From positions 8,795,001-8,859,000 of the forward strand of contig OX637397.1 of the NCBI GenBank assembly GCA_951799425.1: a stretch of DNA of 64,000 bases, given 5' to 3'. Under the pieces are notes generated by a model. It saw only the letters and a list, made by a program, of their open reading frames with translations, was not told the origin of the DNA and did not search any database. The translations under genes and the position numbers were made by a program. Of the stretch, positions 24,301 through 35,949 are shown piece by piece; the first letter of the stretch is position 1, and every line of letters starts with the position of its first letter. This DNA comes from Ilex aquifolium. Taxonomy: Eukaryota > Streptophyta > Magnoliopsida > Aquifoliales > Aquifoliaceae.

Positions 24301-24667
24301 TAATTTTTCTTATAATAAAAAATGTTAAACAATTTCAAAGAATCTTTTTGACTGCTAGAACTACTGGACTTGGACCAGAAATAAATAGGTTTCATCTTTC
24401 TTTTCTTGAATCAAATTTCTAATCCCAACTCAAAGGCAGATTGACATTTAATTTATTGGAAAATTCTAAGAATCAAAATTTAATAACAAAGGAAAAAGAA
24501 AATGATTTATTTTACTTCCCTTCATGTTATATTTTTCTCCTTATTTCCTATGGCATTCTTTTCATCTCCCATATTAATTCCATGAACCAGACAAAGCATT
24601 AAAGCAAAGAGAAGAAAAGTAAAATGAAGTCTTCTCTAGTCTCAAATGACTGCTGAACAACAGCTTT

Positions 24668-24862
24668 TGCGAAAGAGTAATGTTATTAGGATCTAAAAAT
24701 TTAACTTAATTTGATGATCAAATGATGTGTAAAATGATAGAATCTCAGTGAAGAAGTCCAAGAGTTATTATCATAATAACACTATTGAACCTCGTCACTG
24801 TCACATCATTAGATTAATTAATTACTCAGTTTTTTAAGTTTCAATAGCATTACACTCTTTGC
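24668..24862. mobile_element. Short MITE with about 20-bp inverted ends
   Basis: Left end GCGAAAGAGTAATGTTATT pairs with right end AATAGCATTACACTCTTTGC. About 195 bp with no ORF. Superfamily not determined. Confidence 0.6.
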
Positions 24863-26031
24863 GAAATAATAGAGGAAAACAACTGTGGAAACATTTACTA
24901 GTCAGTGAAGTCTTTAAGAGTCTTCTTTGTATTAATCGTACAGAGAAAAACGAAAAAGAAGACAGAGGTAGACTTGAAAATAACGTTTTTCCACCACTTT
25001 TTTGTGGAGCTGGTATGAGTAATATATGAAATGGTAGAAAATAGCTATTTTTCGATTATGAGTAATTATTTAAATAGCATAAAATACTTTTAGATTATGC
25101 CATTTTACCTTACTCTGTTTTGTTGAATTATAGGCTACTAATTTATCGAAAAATTTATTTTTGAAAAATGGTAGACAATGTATTGGATAGGAGACATGTA
25201 TTATTTTTGGTCAATATATATATGTAGGTGAAGAAATTTTATATCTGTTTTACTAAATTATAAAATAAAACAATTTATTTTAGGGAGCAAATAAACCACT
25301 AATTTGTTGAAATAAAAATGACTAGAATCACTACACAAGTTTTCAAAATGTGTAGTTTTCAAAATATAAGGGGGGCAAATGCAATAAATTAAATGAGAAT
25401 ATAATACTTTAAGAGAGATTAAAATCTTCTCTATTATCAATTTTTCTTCAATTTCCAGGAAAACCATACAAGGATGAATGATGAAATTGACAAATTTCAA
25501 AAGTGAGAGAATCCGTGGTCCTCGGTAATCGAGAAGAAGGCCACGTAAGCAAATTGCGACCTGGTCTCTTGAACCATACAAGCACTTTGCCTATAAATAA
25601 AGAAATCAACTAAATAATCCGTGCCTATAAATAAAGAATTATTTCTCCTTCTCTATCATGAGCAACAACTTCTTGTTTTTTCTAAGAACATCTCTTTGGA
25701 GGACTACAGAGCTCATCAAGTAAGTTATTCAAAATTAACCCATTTCTAACGATTAGTTATTATTTTTTTTATTGGCTTGCAAAAATCTCTGTATTCTAGA
25801 GATTTATATTTTTATTTTAATGAATGATACAATAAAACATGAATTTTTATTTTAAAATTTAAAATATTTGATATTCTACCTTTTATTGAAGTATTTTTTG
25901 TCTAAGTATAACATTTTAAACTTGAGGGATCTAGGTATTATACGCTTACAAACTTTAGGAGATAGGAGTGTAATTTACTAACATATATATTAAACTTAAG
26001 AGAGCTGGATGTAATTCTCTCAAAATTTTTT
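24863..26031. other. No gene seen
   Basis: AT-rich intergenic DNA. A minus-strand ORF at 25258-25581 has no family look and atypical composition; I do not support it as a gene. Confidence 0.5.
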
Positions 26032-26636
26032 TGATGAGCCCAGTTCTAACTAGGTCAGACCCAATAAATCAAGCAGACCCAAATCAGTTAAGAGGAAGGT
26101 CAATTCCGGTTCGTCAATCCGACCCAGTCCAAGATCCAAGGAGCCCGGGAAGATAAGAGCACGTGGGAGAGAGATTATCGGGATACACACTCACGAAGAT
26201 CAATCCTACCTTAATTGTACTTACCCTTTGTAACTATCCTCCACGAAGAATTAGTACCCTCACACTCACGTCACCGCCTCACCATGCTTATAAATTGTAA
26301 GTCACCTCCACATGAAAGGACACGTCTTGGCATTTGACCACACCTCTCTACACCACTCTACACACGCATAGTCTCTCTCTCCTAGCTATTGTACCTCTCC
26401 CAGAACACACCTCTCCCGGAGCACACCTCTCTCTTACTTTATTCATCAATAAAGACCCCCGGCTACCGTTGTCGTTTCTCGAAATGGACTAAGTCACCCG
26501 AACCGAACCACTATATATCTGTGTGTTGACTCAATATTTACATTATTGCAATTGATTGCTTATTTATTGTCCATTAATTACACCTTATCACACACTTGAC
26601 TGTTGATCTTGCACGATACTATTTTGTGTATCATCA
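26032..26636 (+). repeat. 5' LTR of the gag-only element
   Basis: 605 bp, TGATGAGCCC...GTATCATCA. Contains TATAAATTG at 26289 as a possible TATA box. The sequence just after it (GTTTGACGCTATCTGTAGGAAA) resembles the TTTGGCGCCGTCTGTGG-type primer site found in Tat-like elements. Confidence 0.85.
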
Positions 26637-27299
26637 GTTTGACGCTATCTGTAGGAAACGACTAAGTTTTCTACTACCTTGCTACTCCATGGCAATCACG
26701 ACCATGTCGATGAGTCAACAACCGGGAGACAACAACCCAGCCCCCCGGGAGGAGACTCCGCCTACCCTCGCACCTTCGGAACCATCCATTGCGACGACTC
26801 CCGTCGTCGGGCAATAGCGCTTACAGACCATGCAGCTGCTGGTAAAATAGAACCAGCAAATCTTTTAGTTGATGCTTGTCTAAGGAGGCGTCACCCCTCA
26901 GCCCGTAGGAAGAGCAGCACTCCCTCCAACACGAGGAGCACCACTCCCTCCAACGAGAGAAGCGCAGCAATCTCTCCACTCTGGGCGCCAAGCCGCCCCC
27001 TACCATGGAGCCCAGCGCCAGAACGCGCCCGGGTGCCCCTCGCCTAGGAGTCCATCATCCGCGTGCATGAAGTTTACATGTTCCCACTCCTCATGTACCT
27101 ACACAGGAGGACGAGTGAGAAAACCAGTATGCCGATCATGAAATCCATTACAATAACCCGACGGAGGATGTCCCCAACCAATGGGATGATAAGATCAGAG
27201 AAGTGCAAAATCAACTCGGTGATGCCCTCAACGCCATCAAGGCATAGGCGCCCGAGACGGTGGACTACTTGGTAAGGCACACTGATACCCCGTTCGTTG

Positions 27300-28179
27300 C
27301 AGATATTGTCAATTACCCCCTACCCTCGAAGTTTAAGATGACTGCCATCGAGATCTTCAATGGTCAAGGACCCTCTGGATCACCTCGACACCTATAAGTC
27401 TCTGATACAACTCCACAACGTGCCTGAGGAGATCATGTGTAGAGCCTTCCCCACCACCTTGAAGAGGTCTGCTCGACAATGGTTCGCGAAGTTCAAACCC
27501 TCATATTTCCACTCCTTCGCGGAAATTGAGTAGGTCTTTTGTCTCCCACTTCATTGGGGGACGCCAACACCAAAAGCCTGTTATCCACTTGCTCACCATC
27601 AAGTAGGACCGGGATGAAAGCCTTAGGAGCTACCTCACTTGTTTCAACGAAGAGGCTCTCCATGTCGAGGAGCCAGACGATAAAGTAGCACTGGCCGCCT
27701 TTATTGCTGGTCTGCGCTCCTCTAACTTCATGTTTTCCGTCCTCAAGAAGCCGTCTTCCAGCATGCCTGAGTTGTTGTCGAGGGCACAAAAGTACATGAA
27801 CGCCGAGGATGTCACCAAAGCAAGACGAGGTGAGTCCTCCCACGGGGGTGAGAAGAGGGAAGACACCCGTGAGGACAAGCGGGAAGTAGAGAACAAAAGG
27901 AATAGGACAGAAAAAATCTCTGTCAAGGACTGCCTTGGTCCCCCGCCTTTGAGAGAGCGGAAAGCCTTTACGCAGCTCAATGCTTCCGTGGAGCATATCT
28001 TGTTCCAAATACAAGATGATCCTACAGTACGCTGGCCAGAGAAGATGAGGACCGCCCCGAACCGTAGGAGCCCGAACAAGTACTGTCGTTTCCACCGCAA
28101 CCACGACCATGATATTGATGACTGCTTTAATCTTAAGAGGCAGATCGAGGAGCTCATACAACGTGGCCAGCTGAGGTAG
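27300..28179 (+). pseudogene. gag-like part of the LTR element, broken
   Basis: Readable gag sequence of Ty3/gypsy type, Tat/Ogre-like. It includes the 'LKRSARQWF'-style core around 27460-27490 and a C-terminal piece (27730-28179) with KYMNAED, PLRERKAFTQL, and YCRFHRNHDHDIDDC followed by LKRQIEELIQRG. That histidine-rich zinc-binding signature is usual in this lineage. Fossil, with several interruptions. GC content is higher than in the flanks, as is common for this lineage. Confidence 0.7.
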
Positions 28180-28567
28180 TACGTTGCTGGCAGAGGACAA
28201 GCCTCACCACCTGGCCGGGATCAGGACGATAGAGAACACCAGCAAACCCTCGGAGCTCGGACTCTAGTTTAGCGGTCCTCTCACGGAACGTCTGCAGCTC
28301 TGACTCTACTCTCACACAGGTAGTCTCCTTACAAGCCTCTGCCACAGTAGCCATCTCCCGAGCTATACGTAGCACGGCCTCCAGCTTAACGGCCCTCTCA
28401 CGGGACGTCTGCAGCTCTGACTCTACTATTGCGCATTTAGTCTCCTTATAAGCCTCTGTCATGGCAGCCCTCTCCCGAGCTATACTTAGCTCGGCCTCCA
28501 GCTTCCTAGCCCTCTCGTGGGATGCCAAAAAGCTTGGCCTCAAGTGGCGTGAGTCTCTCATGAGCAA
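28154..28567 (-). CDS. Antisense coiled-coil ORF inside the LTR element
   Basis: A 137-aa minus-strand ORF made of 39-aa repeats (117 bp; equivalent points at 28296 and 28413). Each has an ESELQT-RER--KLEA-L-IARE pattern with heptad spacing, rich in Glu/Arg/Ala, so it should form a long coiled coil. It overlaps the end of the gag part on the other strand by 26 bp. A following minus-strand ORF (28848-28558) may be an adjoining exon or chance. Similar antisense coiled-coil ORFs are known in plant non-autonomous LTR elements. It could be a captured host gene fragment or an element-specific gene. Function unknown. Confidence 0.45.
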   Translation of the reverse strand: MLMRDSRHLRPSFLASHERARKLEAELSIARERAAMTEAYKETKCAIVESELQTSRERAVKLEAVLRIAREMATVAEACKETTCVRVESELQTFRERTAKLESELRGFAGVLYRPDPGQVVRLVLCQQRTTSAGHVV

Positions 28568-29499
28568 TCCCTAACTATTCCTCGGCAGTCTCTCGAAGCC
28601 CACCTCTCTTTCGCCAGATCCCTGGATGCCTCTCCAAGTTTGATCGATCTTGAAAAGAGGCAGGGAAACTGGAAGTCACCTACAAGAATCCAAAAAGCAT
28701 AACATGAAGAAAAGGAGGCTAGAACAAAATCAAAGTTGATAATGTCCTCTGGACCTCGAGATCCAACCTCTCCGATATCCCCAGGAGTCACATACCTCCA
28801 AAGCTGCTCCTTGGCCAAAGTCACGTCGAATGATGAACACCAAGCCACTACTAGAAGCAGGACAGCTATGTGGAGCTACAGTCCCGTAGAAGACCGCACT
28901 AGAGTCTCAACTCCTACAGCGGTACAAGGGCTAGCTCTGGTACATACAGAAGTCCCAGTCTGGGAAAGAGTGGGGGCACCACCTGATCACGCTCCCGAGA
29001 AGTAACCTGGCCATCGGAGCTCGGCTGAAAATTACTGGGGGCATCAAACATTGCCCTCTTGAGAAGAGGGGATGACGTTGCCCTAGAAGCATAGAGAACC
29101 TCCACCTCCATCATCGCTCTATCAACGGGAGCGCCTGTAATCAGAGACAAGGTCAAGAACCATCATAGTCGAAAGCCATCATAGTCTCCCTCTCTGGAAA
29201 AAACCCAGAATGCCAACCTGTCGCCTATGAATGCTTGATAGCTGCCTACCAGAGTGCAACTTCACACCGCCGTCGATTTCACTAATTTGTGTTTAAAACT
29301 CAAATTCATAGAGATAGAAGCACTTTTTGGAAAAATTTGTTACCCAAACCGCCTTTGGCGTTTGTATGTCGTAGATCTCAAAAAAATACCCAAATTAAAA
29401 AAAAAATCGCCTCAAATGGACAACCGAGCGCAAGGTTATGGCCGTTCAAAGTTTTGCCAGTTTTTTATGATTTTTTCTGACACTCCGTGCTCCCTTCTG

Positions 29500-30310
29500 C
29501 TGGCTTTGCCTGGGTCCTCCCTAATGTTGCCCAGATCATATAACATCTCTAGCGTCGCCTCCTGTTCCAAGGCAGCACCCAACCGGCGCCCAACGCTAGC
29601 TAGTGTCCAAGCAACCAGCGCCAAGCGCCAAGACTGTCTGGCGCCACCCAGGCTAGCCAACACCCAGGTCAGCCAGCGTCGCCCAGGCCCGCCAACGTCA
29701 GTGCCAGCGCCCAGGCTGCCTGGCTTCCAGCACCTAGGACAACCTGCTGACGTCGTCACTGTCAGTTGTGAAGTTGTCTGAAGAGCCAACTATGGCGCCG
29801 CCCATACAGCCTAGGCGTCTCCTGCATCCCCAAGGCGCCCAAGGCGTCAATAATCCTCATGGGCGTCGCCATTCAGCCCATACCCATCATGGGCGTCGCC
29901 CTCTCTTCCCTCATTCTCGGCATTGCCTCCTCTCTCTCCTGCGTTGGCATAGATGCCCACGCTCAAGGCTCCATCAGGATCAACCCCCATTTCGACTAGA
30001 CTAGCCTCAGCGCCGCCAATAGCGCAACCCTTCCCTACGTCTGATGCCATGCCAGAGCCACCCGCAAAGCTAGCGCCGCCCAGCGTTGCACTGGCATCGC
30101 CCACCACTTGAGCCGATGCACCGCTGGCCATTGAAGACGCCCCAGTGTCGATCTCCACTCCGACAAGGCCCCTGCTCACCGTTCCTCCACATCCGATGCC
30201 TACAGGACCACTAACCTATTCATTGATCTACCTAGGGTCAAGGAGCTCCATGGCGCTACCCTTGGGAATCACCATGGATTTCCCTGGCTTTGAGGCCATC
30301 CTCCTCACTT
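29500..30310. other. GC-rich degenerate repeat segment in the LTR element
   Basis: Strikingly GC-rich compared with the window. Full of GGCGCC/AGCGCC words and a repeated CATGGGCGTCGCC (29858 and 29887). Open in several frames because of composition. A minus-strand frame (30179-29847) reads Gly/Ala/Ser-rich low-complexity protein. It may be the 5' part of the same antisense unit as the coiled-coil ORF; this is a guess. Confidence 0.4.
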
Positions 30311-30736
30311 AGCTTTCCCTTCTCAAAGAGTGAAAAAGGGGTTTCAAGGTCCTCTGAATCCTAGGCACAGGGAAGGTATTTTATGAAGGATTTAAAATCC
30401 TAAAAGGTTGAAGCCTTCTTCCCCAAATCCCTCACCTTCAATGGAAGTTTACAGATTTAAAGTGAAAAATGGGAAAATGGGGTTTTAAAGATTTTTAAGC
30501 CTTGGGTACGTACGAGAAAATATCCAAGAAAGGCCTCTGAGGTCCTAAACGATGAATCCTATGTGAATGGAAATCTTCTACAGAGATTCAACATAGAGAG
30601 CAATCGTGATGGTGGAACAAAATGGGAAAAGGATTTTTACAAACAAGAATGGGTAGCCGAGGAAGCTATACCGTGAAGAACAAGAAACGAAAGCTCACTC
30701 ATGCCCTCAAAATCTTTGACACAACAAGAACTTGGG

Positions 30737-30750
30737 GCATGGGGGGAAAA
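30737..30750 (+). other. Polypurine tract of the gag-only element
   Basis: GCATGGGGGGAAAA directly before the 3' LTR start at 30751, as expected for plus-strand priming. Confidence 0.75.
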
Positions 30751-31372
30751 TGATGAGCCCAGTTCTAACTGGGTCAGGCCCAATAAATCAGGTAGGCCCA
30801 AATCAGTTAAGAGGAAGGACAAGTCCGGTTCGTCAGTACGATCCAGTCCAAGATCTAAGGAGCCCAGGAAAATAAGAGCACGTGGGAGAGAGACTATCGG
30901 GATACGCACTCACGAAGATCAATTCTACCTTAATTGTACTTCCCTTTTGTAACTATCCTCCCCGAAGAATTAGTACCCTCACACTTACGTCACCGCCTCA
31001 CGTCACCACCTCACCATGCCTATAAATTGTAAGTCCTCTCCACATAAGAGGACACATCTTGGCATCTGACCACACCTCTCTACACCACTCTACACACGCA
31101 TAGCTTCTCTCTCCTAACTATTGTACCTCTCCCGGAGCACCCCTCTCCTGGAGCACCCCTCTCTTGGAGCACACCTCTCTCTTACTTTATACCCCCGACC
31201 ACCGTTGCCATTTTTCGGAGTGGAGTAGGTGACCCGGGCCGAACCACTATGTATCTGTGTATTGACTCAATATTTACATTACTGTAATTGATTACTTATT
31301 TATTGTCCATTAATTACATCTTATCACACATTTGACTGTTGATCTTGCACAAGACTATTTTGTGCATCATCA
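30751..31372 (+). repeat. 3' LTR of the gag-only element
   Basis: 622 bp, TGATGAGCCC...GCATCATCA, matching 26032-26636. Compared with the 5' LTR it has short tandem expansions (CACGTCACC near 30993, and GGAGCACCCCTCTC near 31135) and many transitions. Confidence 0.85.
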
Positions 31373-31377
31373 TTTTT

Positions 31378-32220
31378 GATTAGATATGGAATTAACAAAT
31401 CATTTGATAAAAGTTTTGATAAGTATAATATTACTCTGAGAAAAAATTTCGCAAGGATGCCTTTGTCCACGAATCTAGAAGACCAAGTCAATGAAGTCCT
31501 CCCCTATCGAGTTTCAAAATAGAGGTAGTTAATCAATTGCTTTCATTTCTCTCTCATTCTTCCACCCGTTTCTAATGAATATTATTAAAAAATGACTAAG
31601 CTCAATAGACAATTGACCTGTGTTGTCCACCACCACTGCATTACCTATTGTGCAATGATACCTTCCCCTGATCGATTCTGCGCTACAGCATGAACAATGA
31701 AGCATAGATACTGTTTAAGTCGAAGTTTCCTTGTGGATCATATTCTCAATGATAACTATCGGATATGCACCCCATGTATCTCCCAATTGATGAAATACTT
31801 TTTTTTCTTTAATGTGTCTCGATTATGAATATCAACACGAAAAATGGATAAGTGGATAAATACATATATATGTCTTTCTTTGCTTTCAATTCATTTTCGA
31901 ATCAGTCTTTCGTAGGAAGCTTGATTGCAAACTCACTTTTTGTGAACAATCAGAATAGTTAGGATTAAAACTCCTCTAATTTCTTTCATTTATACAACGA
32001 ACTAGATTCAAACTCAATTTTAAATCTCGTTTAGTAAAACAGTCAAATCTAGGTAGTGTTTAATAAAATTGAAACCTAAATACTGAAAATTGAATGCTGA
32101 ATTTTAATTGTTAGATGTCGAATTTTTAAAAAAAACCCTCATACATTTTCAATGACAAATAAAAAAGACCAAGGAGACATTGACCGAGTCTCTCTCCCAC
32201 TGCAGTACGAGTTAGAGGGA
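31378..32220. other. No gene seen
   Basis: AT-rich sequence without a credible ORF or recognised repeat. Confidence 0.45.
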
Positions 32221-32224
32221 AGAC

Positions 32225-32560
32225 GTACACTTTGATTCTTTGAACTATAGCCTCTATCTCATATTGCCCCCTCAGTTATTATGTTTCTCGCCTTACTCCT
32301 TCAATTATTGTTTTTAGTTTTACATTTCGCTGCAAATTTGTGGGAAATATGTCTGAATTTTTCCTCTGAGTTAAGTCATTTTTTCACTGTGCTCAGATAC
32401 ATGGATGTAATCCATATAAAATGATGATGGACTTTTACATATGGGCTAATATAAAACTAATTCAAGTAGTTGAGGAGTAATGTGAGAGATTCAATAGTTG
32501 AAGAGTGCAGTGAAACTAAAGTTAGAGTCGAGAAGATCAAAGTGTAATTTATTTAAGTAA
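32225..32560. mobile_element. Foldback MITE
   Basis: Begins TACACTTTGATTCTTTGAAC and ends GATCAAAGTGTAATTT, which are inverted repeats. The arms carry CTCATATTGCCCCCTCAG and GAGTAATGTGAGAG, the same wording as in the 14.3 and 23.4 kb copies. Confidence 0.6.
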
Positions 32561-33092
32561 TAAAAAAAGGATAGGGGATACCTCCACCAGATTGCTACTC
32601 CACTACAGTGTGAAATCTGGAAACTATGTTATCTCATGTTCTATTCCTTGACATTTCTTTGACTCTAAGTTTTTGTTTCCATTCAAGAATTTCATATAAT
32701 ATTCTGGTCAAAAAAAAAAAAATTTCATATGAAGTGAATAAAAATACCTACAATTATATTTATACGATATCTTAGACATATGTGATGGTTGTGAAACTCC
32801 CTTTTTTTTTTTTGTCTCTTTGGTGCTTTCTCATGCCAAGATTTTAGTCGATCACAACCCTTGTAACCTCCCTATTTTCTTTTTAAACATTTAACTTGGA
32901 GAATGTTTGGGTCAACATTTTCTATTCCTTCTTCATGGATTGAATCATCGCAACCATCACCAATTGATGCATACATAATATCCACTTGTTTGAACAATTC
33001 CTCAACACCACGTGACACCAGTTGATATGCAGGTTGAAGACCAGAGTAACGAGCAGCTAGTTATACAATTCTAGGACAAAGCTGCCTGTAAC

Positions 33093-33461
33093 GTGACGCC
33101 ACAGGAGTCTGGGGACCCATCGGAGCCTCCTCAGCCTGCTGCTGCTTCATCCCAGTCACCTATGGAGAGTCTAATTGATGAGATGCGTGGATTGCGTCGA
33201 GAAACACAGGAGTTACACAGAGAGACACAAGAGTTACATAGGGAATCTCGACGTGAGTCTAGACGCAATGATCAACTTGCACATTGTTTGGACTCATTCA
33301 TGGAGTACTCAACGACCTTCAATTCCTCACTAGTCCAGATGTTTACCAACCATGGTTTCTACTCGGGCACATCTCCAGTACAATTTCCTAGTCCACCTAT
33401 GTTTCCCGAATACACTCCCGACTCAGCGGACGATGAGGACGCTGACGATGATGCGAACTAG
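33093..33461 (+). pseudogene. C-terminal coding remnant of the Athila/Tat-type element
   Basis: 122 residues. A Pro/Ser-rich start, then a short heptad-like repeat (ETQELHRETQELHRES), a hydrophobic/aromatic stretch (FMEYSTTFNSSLVQMF), and an acidic tail ending DEDADDDAN. This matches the usual last coding segment before the 3' UTR in Athila/Tat relatives. The upstream coding part is missing. Confidence 0.5.
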
Positions 33462-34028
33462 CGAAGTCTCAGGGAAGTCCTCTGTCTTAATTTTTTCTAC
33501 TTTACACATTGAGGACAATGTTTAGTTTAAATTTGAGGGTGTTTTCTTGTTTGCATTTGCATTATTAGGTATGCATTTAGATAACATATTTTTGCATGTT
33601 TTAGTACAACTTGAGCAATGGGTTGATTGAATTTGATCATGGCCAATGATGAATGTGATTAATTGTTAATTCAGGGGAAATTGATGAACATTTTGAGTTT
33701 TAAGTTTGACATAGTAGTTGGTTTTACACTATTTATGATCTTTTCATGCATAAGCACATATCCATCTGTTTGGTTAGTTATCATCTAGAGAATTTATTTG
33801 GCTAAGTGCTTGTGGAAGATATCAGTGAAACTCTAGAAAACTTATTTAAGCATCATTCAAAGCAAATTGAGGTATTCATATAAGTTTGGGGGAAATATTG
33901 GTTATGATGAGTTAGTATAAAAAAAAAACAAAAGAGTTTTTGAAAATTATTTTGATTTGATCCTTCATGAGTTAGAAAAAAAAAAACATAGGAAGACAAG
34001 AAACAAGAAAGGGGCATGTGGTGAGTAG

Positions 34029-34180
34029 AGATGAAGCGTAAAACGCACTCACTCATAAACACATGTTGAGAACGAGATGGAGCGTAAAACACACTCGTTC
34101 AAGAAAATGCGAGATGGAGCGTAAAACGCACTCGCTCAATAGGAAGTGAGATGGAGCATAAAATGCACTCACCGAACGAA
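34029..34180 (+). repeat. Short tandem repeat in the retroelement 3' UTR
   Basis: Four units starting at 34029, 34075, 34112 and 34149, period 37 bp (the first unit is 46 bp). Each has AGATGGAGCGTAAAACGCAC or a close variant. Tandem arrays in the 3' UTR are typical of this lineage and can seed satellite DNA. Confidence 0.8.
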
Positions 34181-34607
34181 TGAAAAAGAAGAAAAAGAGA
34201 GAGAGAGAGAAGAAAAAAAATTCTTTATACCTTCTAATTATATGTTTTGCCTTTATTAGCAGAGGATGATGTGAAACGTAAGTTCATAGAGTTGATATTG
34301 AGTATCTCCTATGGAGCGCTTGACTACATAAATTTATCTAGGTGATGGCTAGTTTAAACAGTTAGAATATGAACATGTATTTAAAGGGTCATGAGCGGAG
34401 GTAACATTAAGGAGTATGTTGAGCTGTTGGACTTTGCATTGTTTTTGAAGTTTCCTGTGAATTATTATTTGTAGTAACTTTTGGGGCCATTATTCAGATT
34501 CATATTGATCCATTGTTTGAGTAGTTGGTTGTTATGGTTAATTTTTTATAGTTCTTGTTCTTAGTATTTTGCTTGAGGACAAACAAAGATTTAAGTTTGG
34601 GGGTATT

Positions 34608-35949
34608 TGATGAGTGGGTTTTATACCTACGAATTGAGTACTTTCGGTTTGATGAAATGGCAAGTTTTTAATTATTTTATGTTCCTTTTTATTTTTTTTT
34701 TGTGTGTTTTAATGTTATTTTGTAGGAATCATCATTTGGAAGGAAACAAGATGATTTGGAAGGAAACAAGGTCAATTTGGAGCCTAAATGTTGGATTTTT
34801 TAAGGCTAAACAACAAGGGAAGATGCTAGGCTTAAAAGGGATCAGCGCCCCTGCGCCAAAACTAGCGCCCCTGCGCCACAAGGGCAGTAACTCAGCGCCC
34901 CTGCGCTGATTTATGGTGCAGCTGCGCTTGTGTCGGAAGTTGGACGCGAATTCAACTTGTTTTTGACCCGAAATTGGACTCTAATGCCTCATATATGCTA
35001 GGGTTTGAGGGAGATATATATATATATAGATTGACTTTAGGGGCTGAAAAGAAGGAGGAGAAGACCAAGGATTGATAGAAAATTGAAGGCAAGAATCGAA
35101 GGAACCGACGCGAAGAAAATCGGACTTGAAGGCTAGAGAGGAGTTGAAGATTGCAACTAAGTTTTCATTCTTTTCTCTTAATTTTACTTCTTGATTTTCT
35201 AAGATGTTGTTTAATTTGAGAAAGATGTTTTTCAATTACATTATGAACTAAATTTTTATTAAGATTGCAACGGAACCTAATGTCTAGTTAAATTGATCTA
35301 CTCTCGTTTCTAGTTCTTGTTGATAATATATAAGTTGTTTGTCATATTTTGTGCTTAATATATGATTGTGTGGCCAACAATTAATTTGATAACTTAGATG
35401 AAATTGGAAGATGAATTCTTAGTCTAGATCTGAATATGATGACATGCGTCTGGTTAATTCTTCTTAGGATTGAATTGCTGGGTTTGTGTATAGGATATGA
35501 ATATATCTATATGCCGTGTGTAACTTTTATGAGAGTTTGAACTTAATGAATCTATTCCAACTTATTTTGCATATGAATATAGCAATTTAATTGGGAGAGA
35601 TATTTTTATCTAACTATCGGAAGATGTTTGATAAATAGTTTTGAGTTCTCAGTTAACAACTTATTTTGATCAATTAGCTGGAAAGAGAGTGGAGAGATTT
35701 ATACGAAGAATTAGGGGAAGTTGTAATCTTACATCTTTTATCAGTTAAATTCAATCTTTGATTATTAAATTTAGGTTTAGTTTTAAATTAGTGAATTCAT
35801 AGTTTAATTTCTATTGTTTAAATAAAATCGAATTGATATAAAGTTAGTACTTGAAAGTTGTTAGCAATAATTCTCCGTGGGAACGATACTCTACTTATCA
35901 CTTTATTACTTGTTGATCGTGTATACTAGCACGTAAATTGTCAATACCA
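34608..35949 (+). repeat. LTR of the Athila/Tat-type element
   Basis: Starts TGATGAGTGGGTTTTATACC directly after the polypurine tract. The end (about 35949, ...GTCAATACCA) is approximate. Contains a three-fold CAGCGCCCCTGCGC motif (34841-34905), a TATATATATATA run (35013-35025) as possible TATA box, and the 'CCGTGGGAACGATACTCTACTTATC' type end (35875-35900). Confidence 0.65.

Larger units (their letters stand above)
26032..31372 (+). mobile_element. Full-length non-autonomous LTR retrotransposon (gag only, LARD-like)
   Basis: A 5341-bp element with two LTRs, a primer-binding region, a polypurine tract and TTTTT on both sides (26027-26031 and 31373-31377) as target duplication. The interior holds a gag-like part with a CRFHRNHDHD...C motif in Tat/Ogre style, an antisense coiled-coil ORF and a GC-rich segment, but no protease, RT or integrase. 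It would have needed enzymes from an autonomous partner. The gag part is broken in several places. The LTRs differ by eye at about 9% of positions plus a few short tandem duplications. Commonly used plant rates give roughly 3.5-7 million years. Confidence 0.85.
32960..35949 (+). mobile_element. 3' end of an Athila/Tat-type Ty3/gypsy element
   Basis: Fossil fragment in plus orientation. It contains the end of a coding part (33093-33461), a long 3' untranslated region, a polypurine tract (AAGTTTGGGGGTATT, 34593-34607) and one LTR (34608 to about 35949). A spacer carrying CATTGAGGACAATGTTTAG (around 33507) is characteristic of this group. gag, pol and the 5' LTR are absent here, and the left limit is uncertain. 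Broken. Confidence 0.7.

Noticed and set aside
24880-24910. TTTACTAGT as a possible Helitron 3' end
   Set aside because: No stable hairpin just upstream and no matching 5' TC end.
27493-28200. Minus-strand ORF of 235 codons opposite the gag-like part
   Set aside because: Shadow of the gag frame; the plus strand has the recognisable motifs.
29254-29789. ORFs of 117-175 codons on both strands
   Set aside because: Open because of GC-rich composition inside the LTR element; strands mirror each other and no domain can be read.
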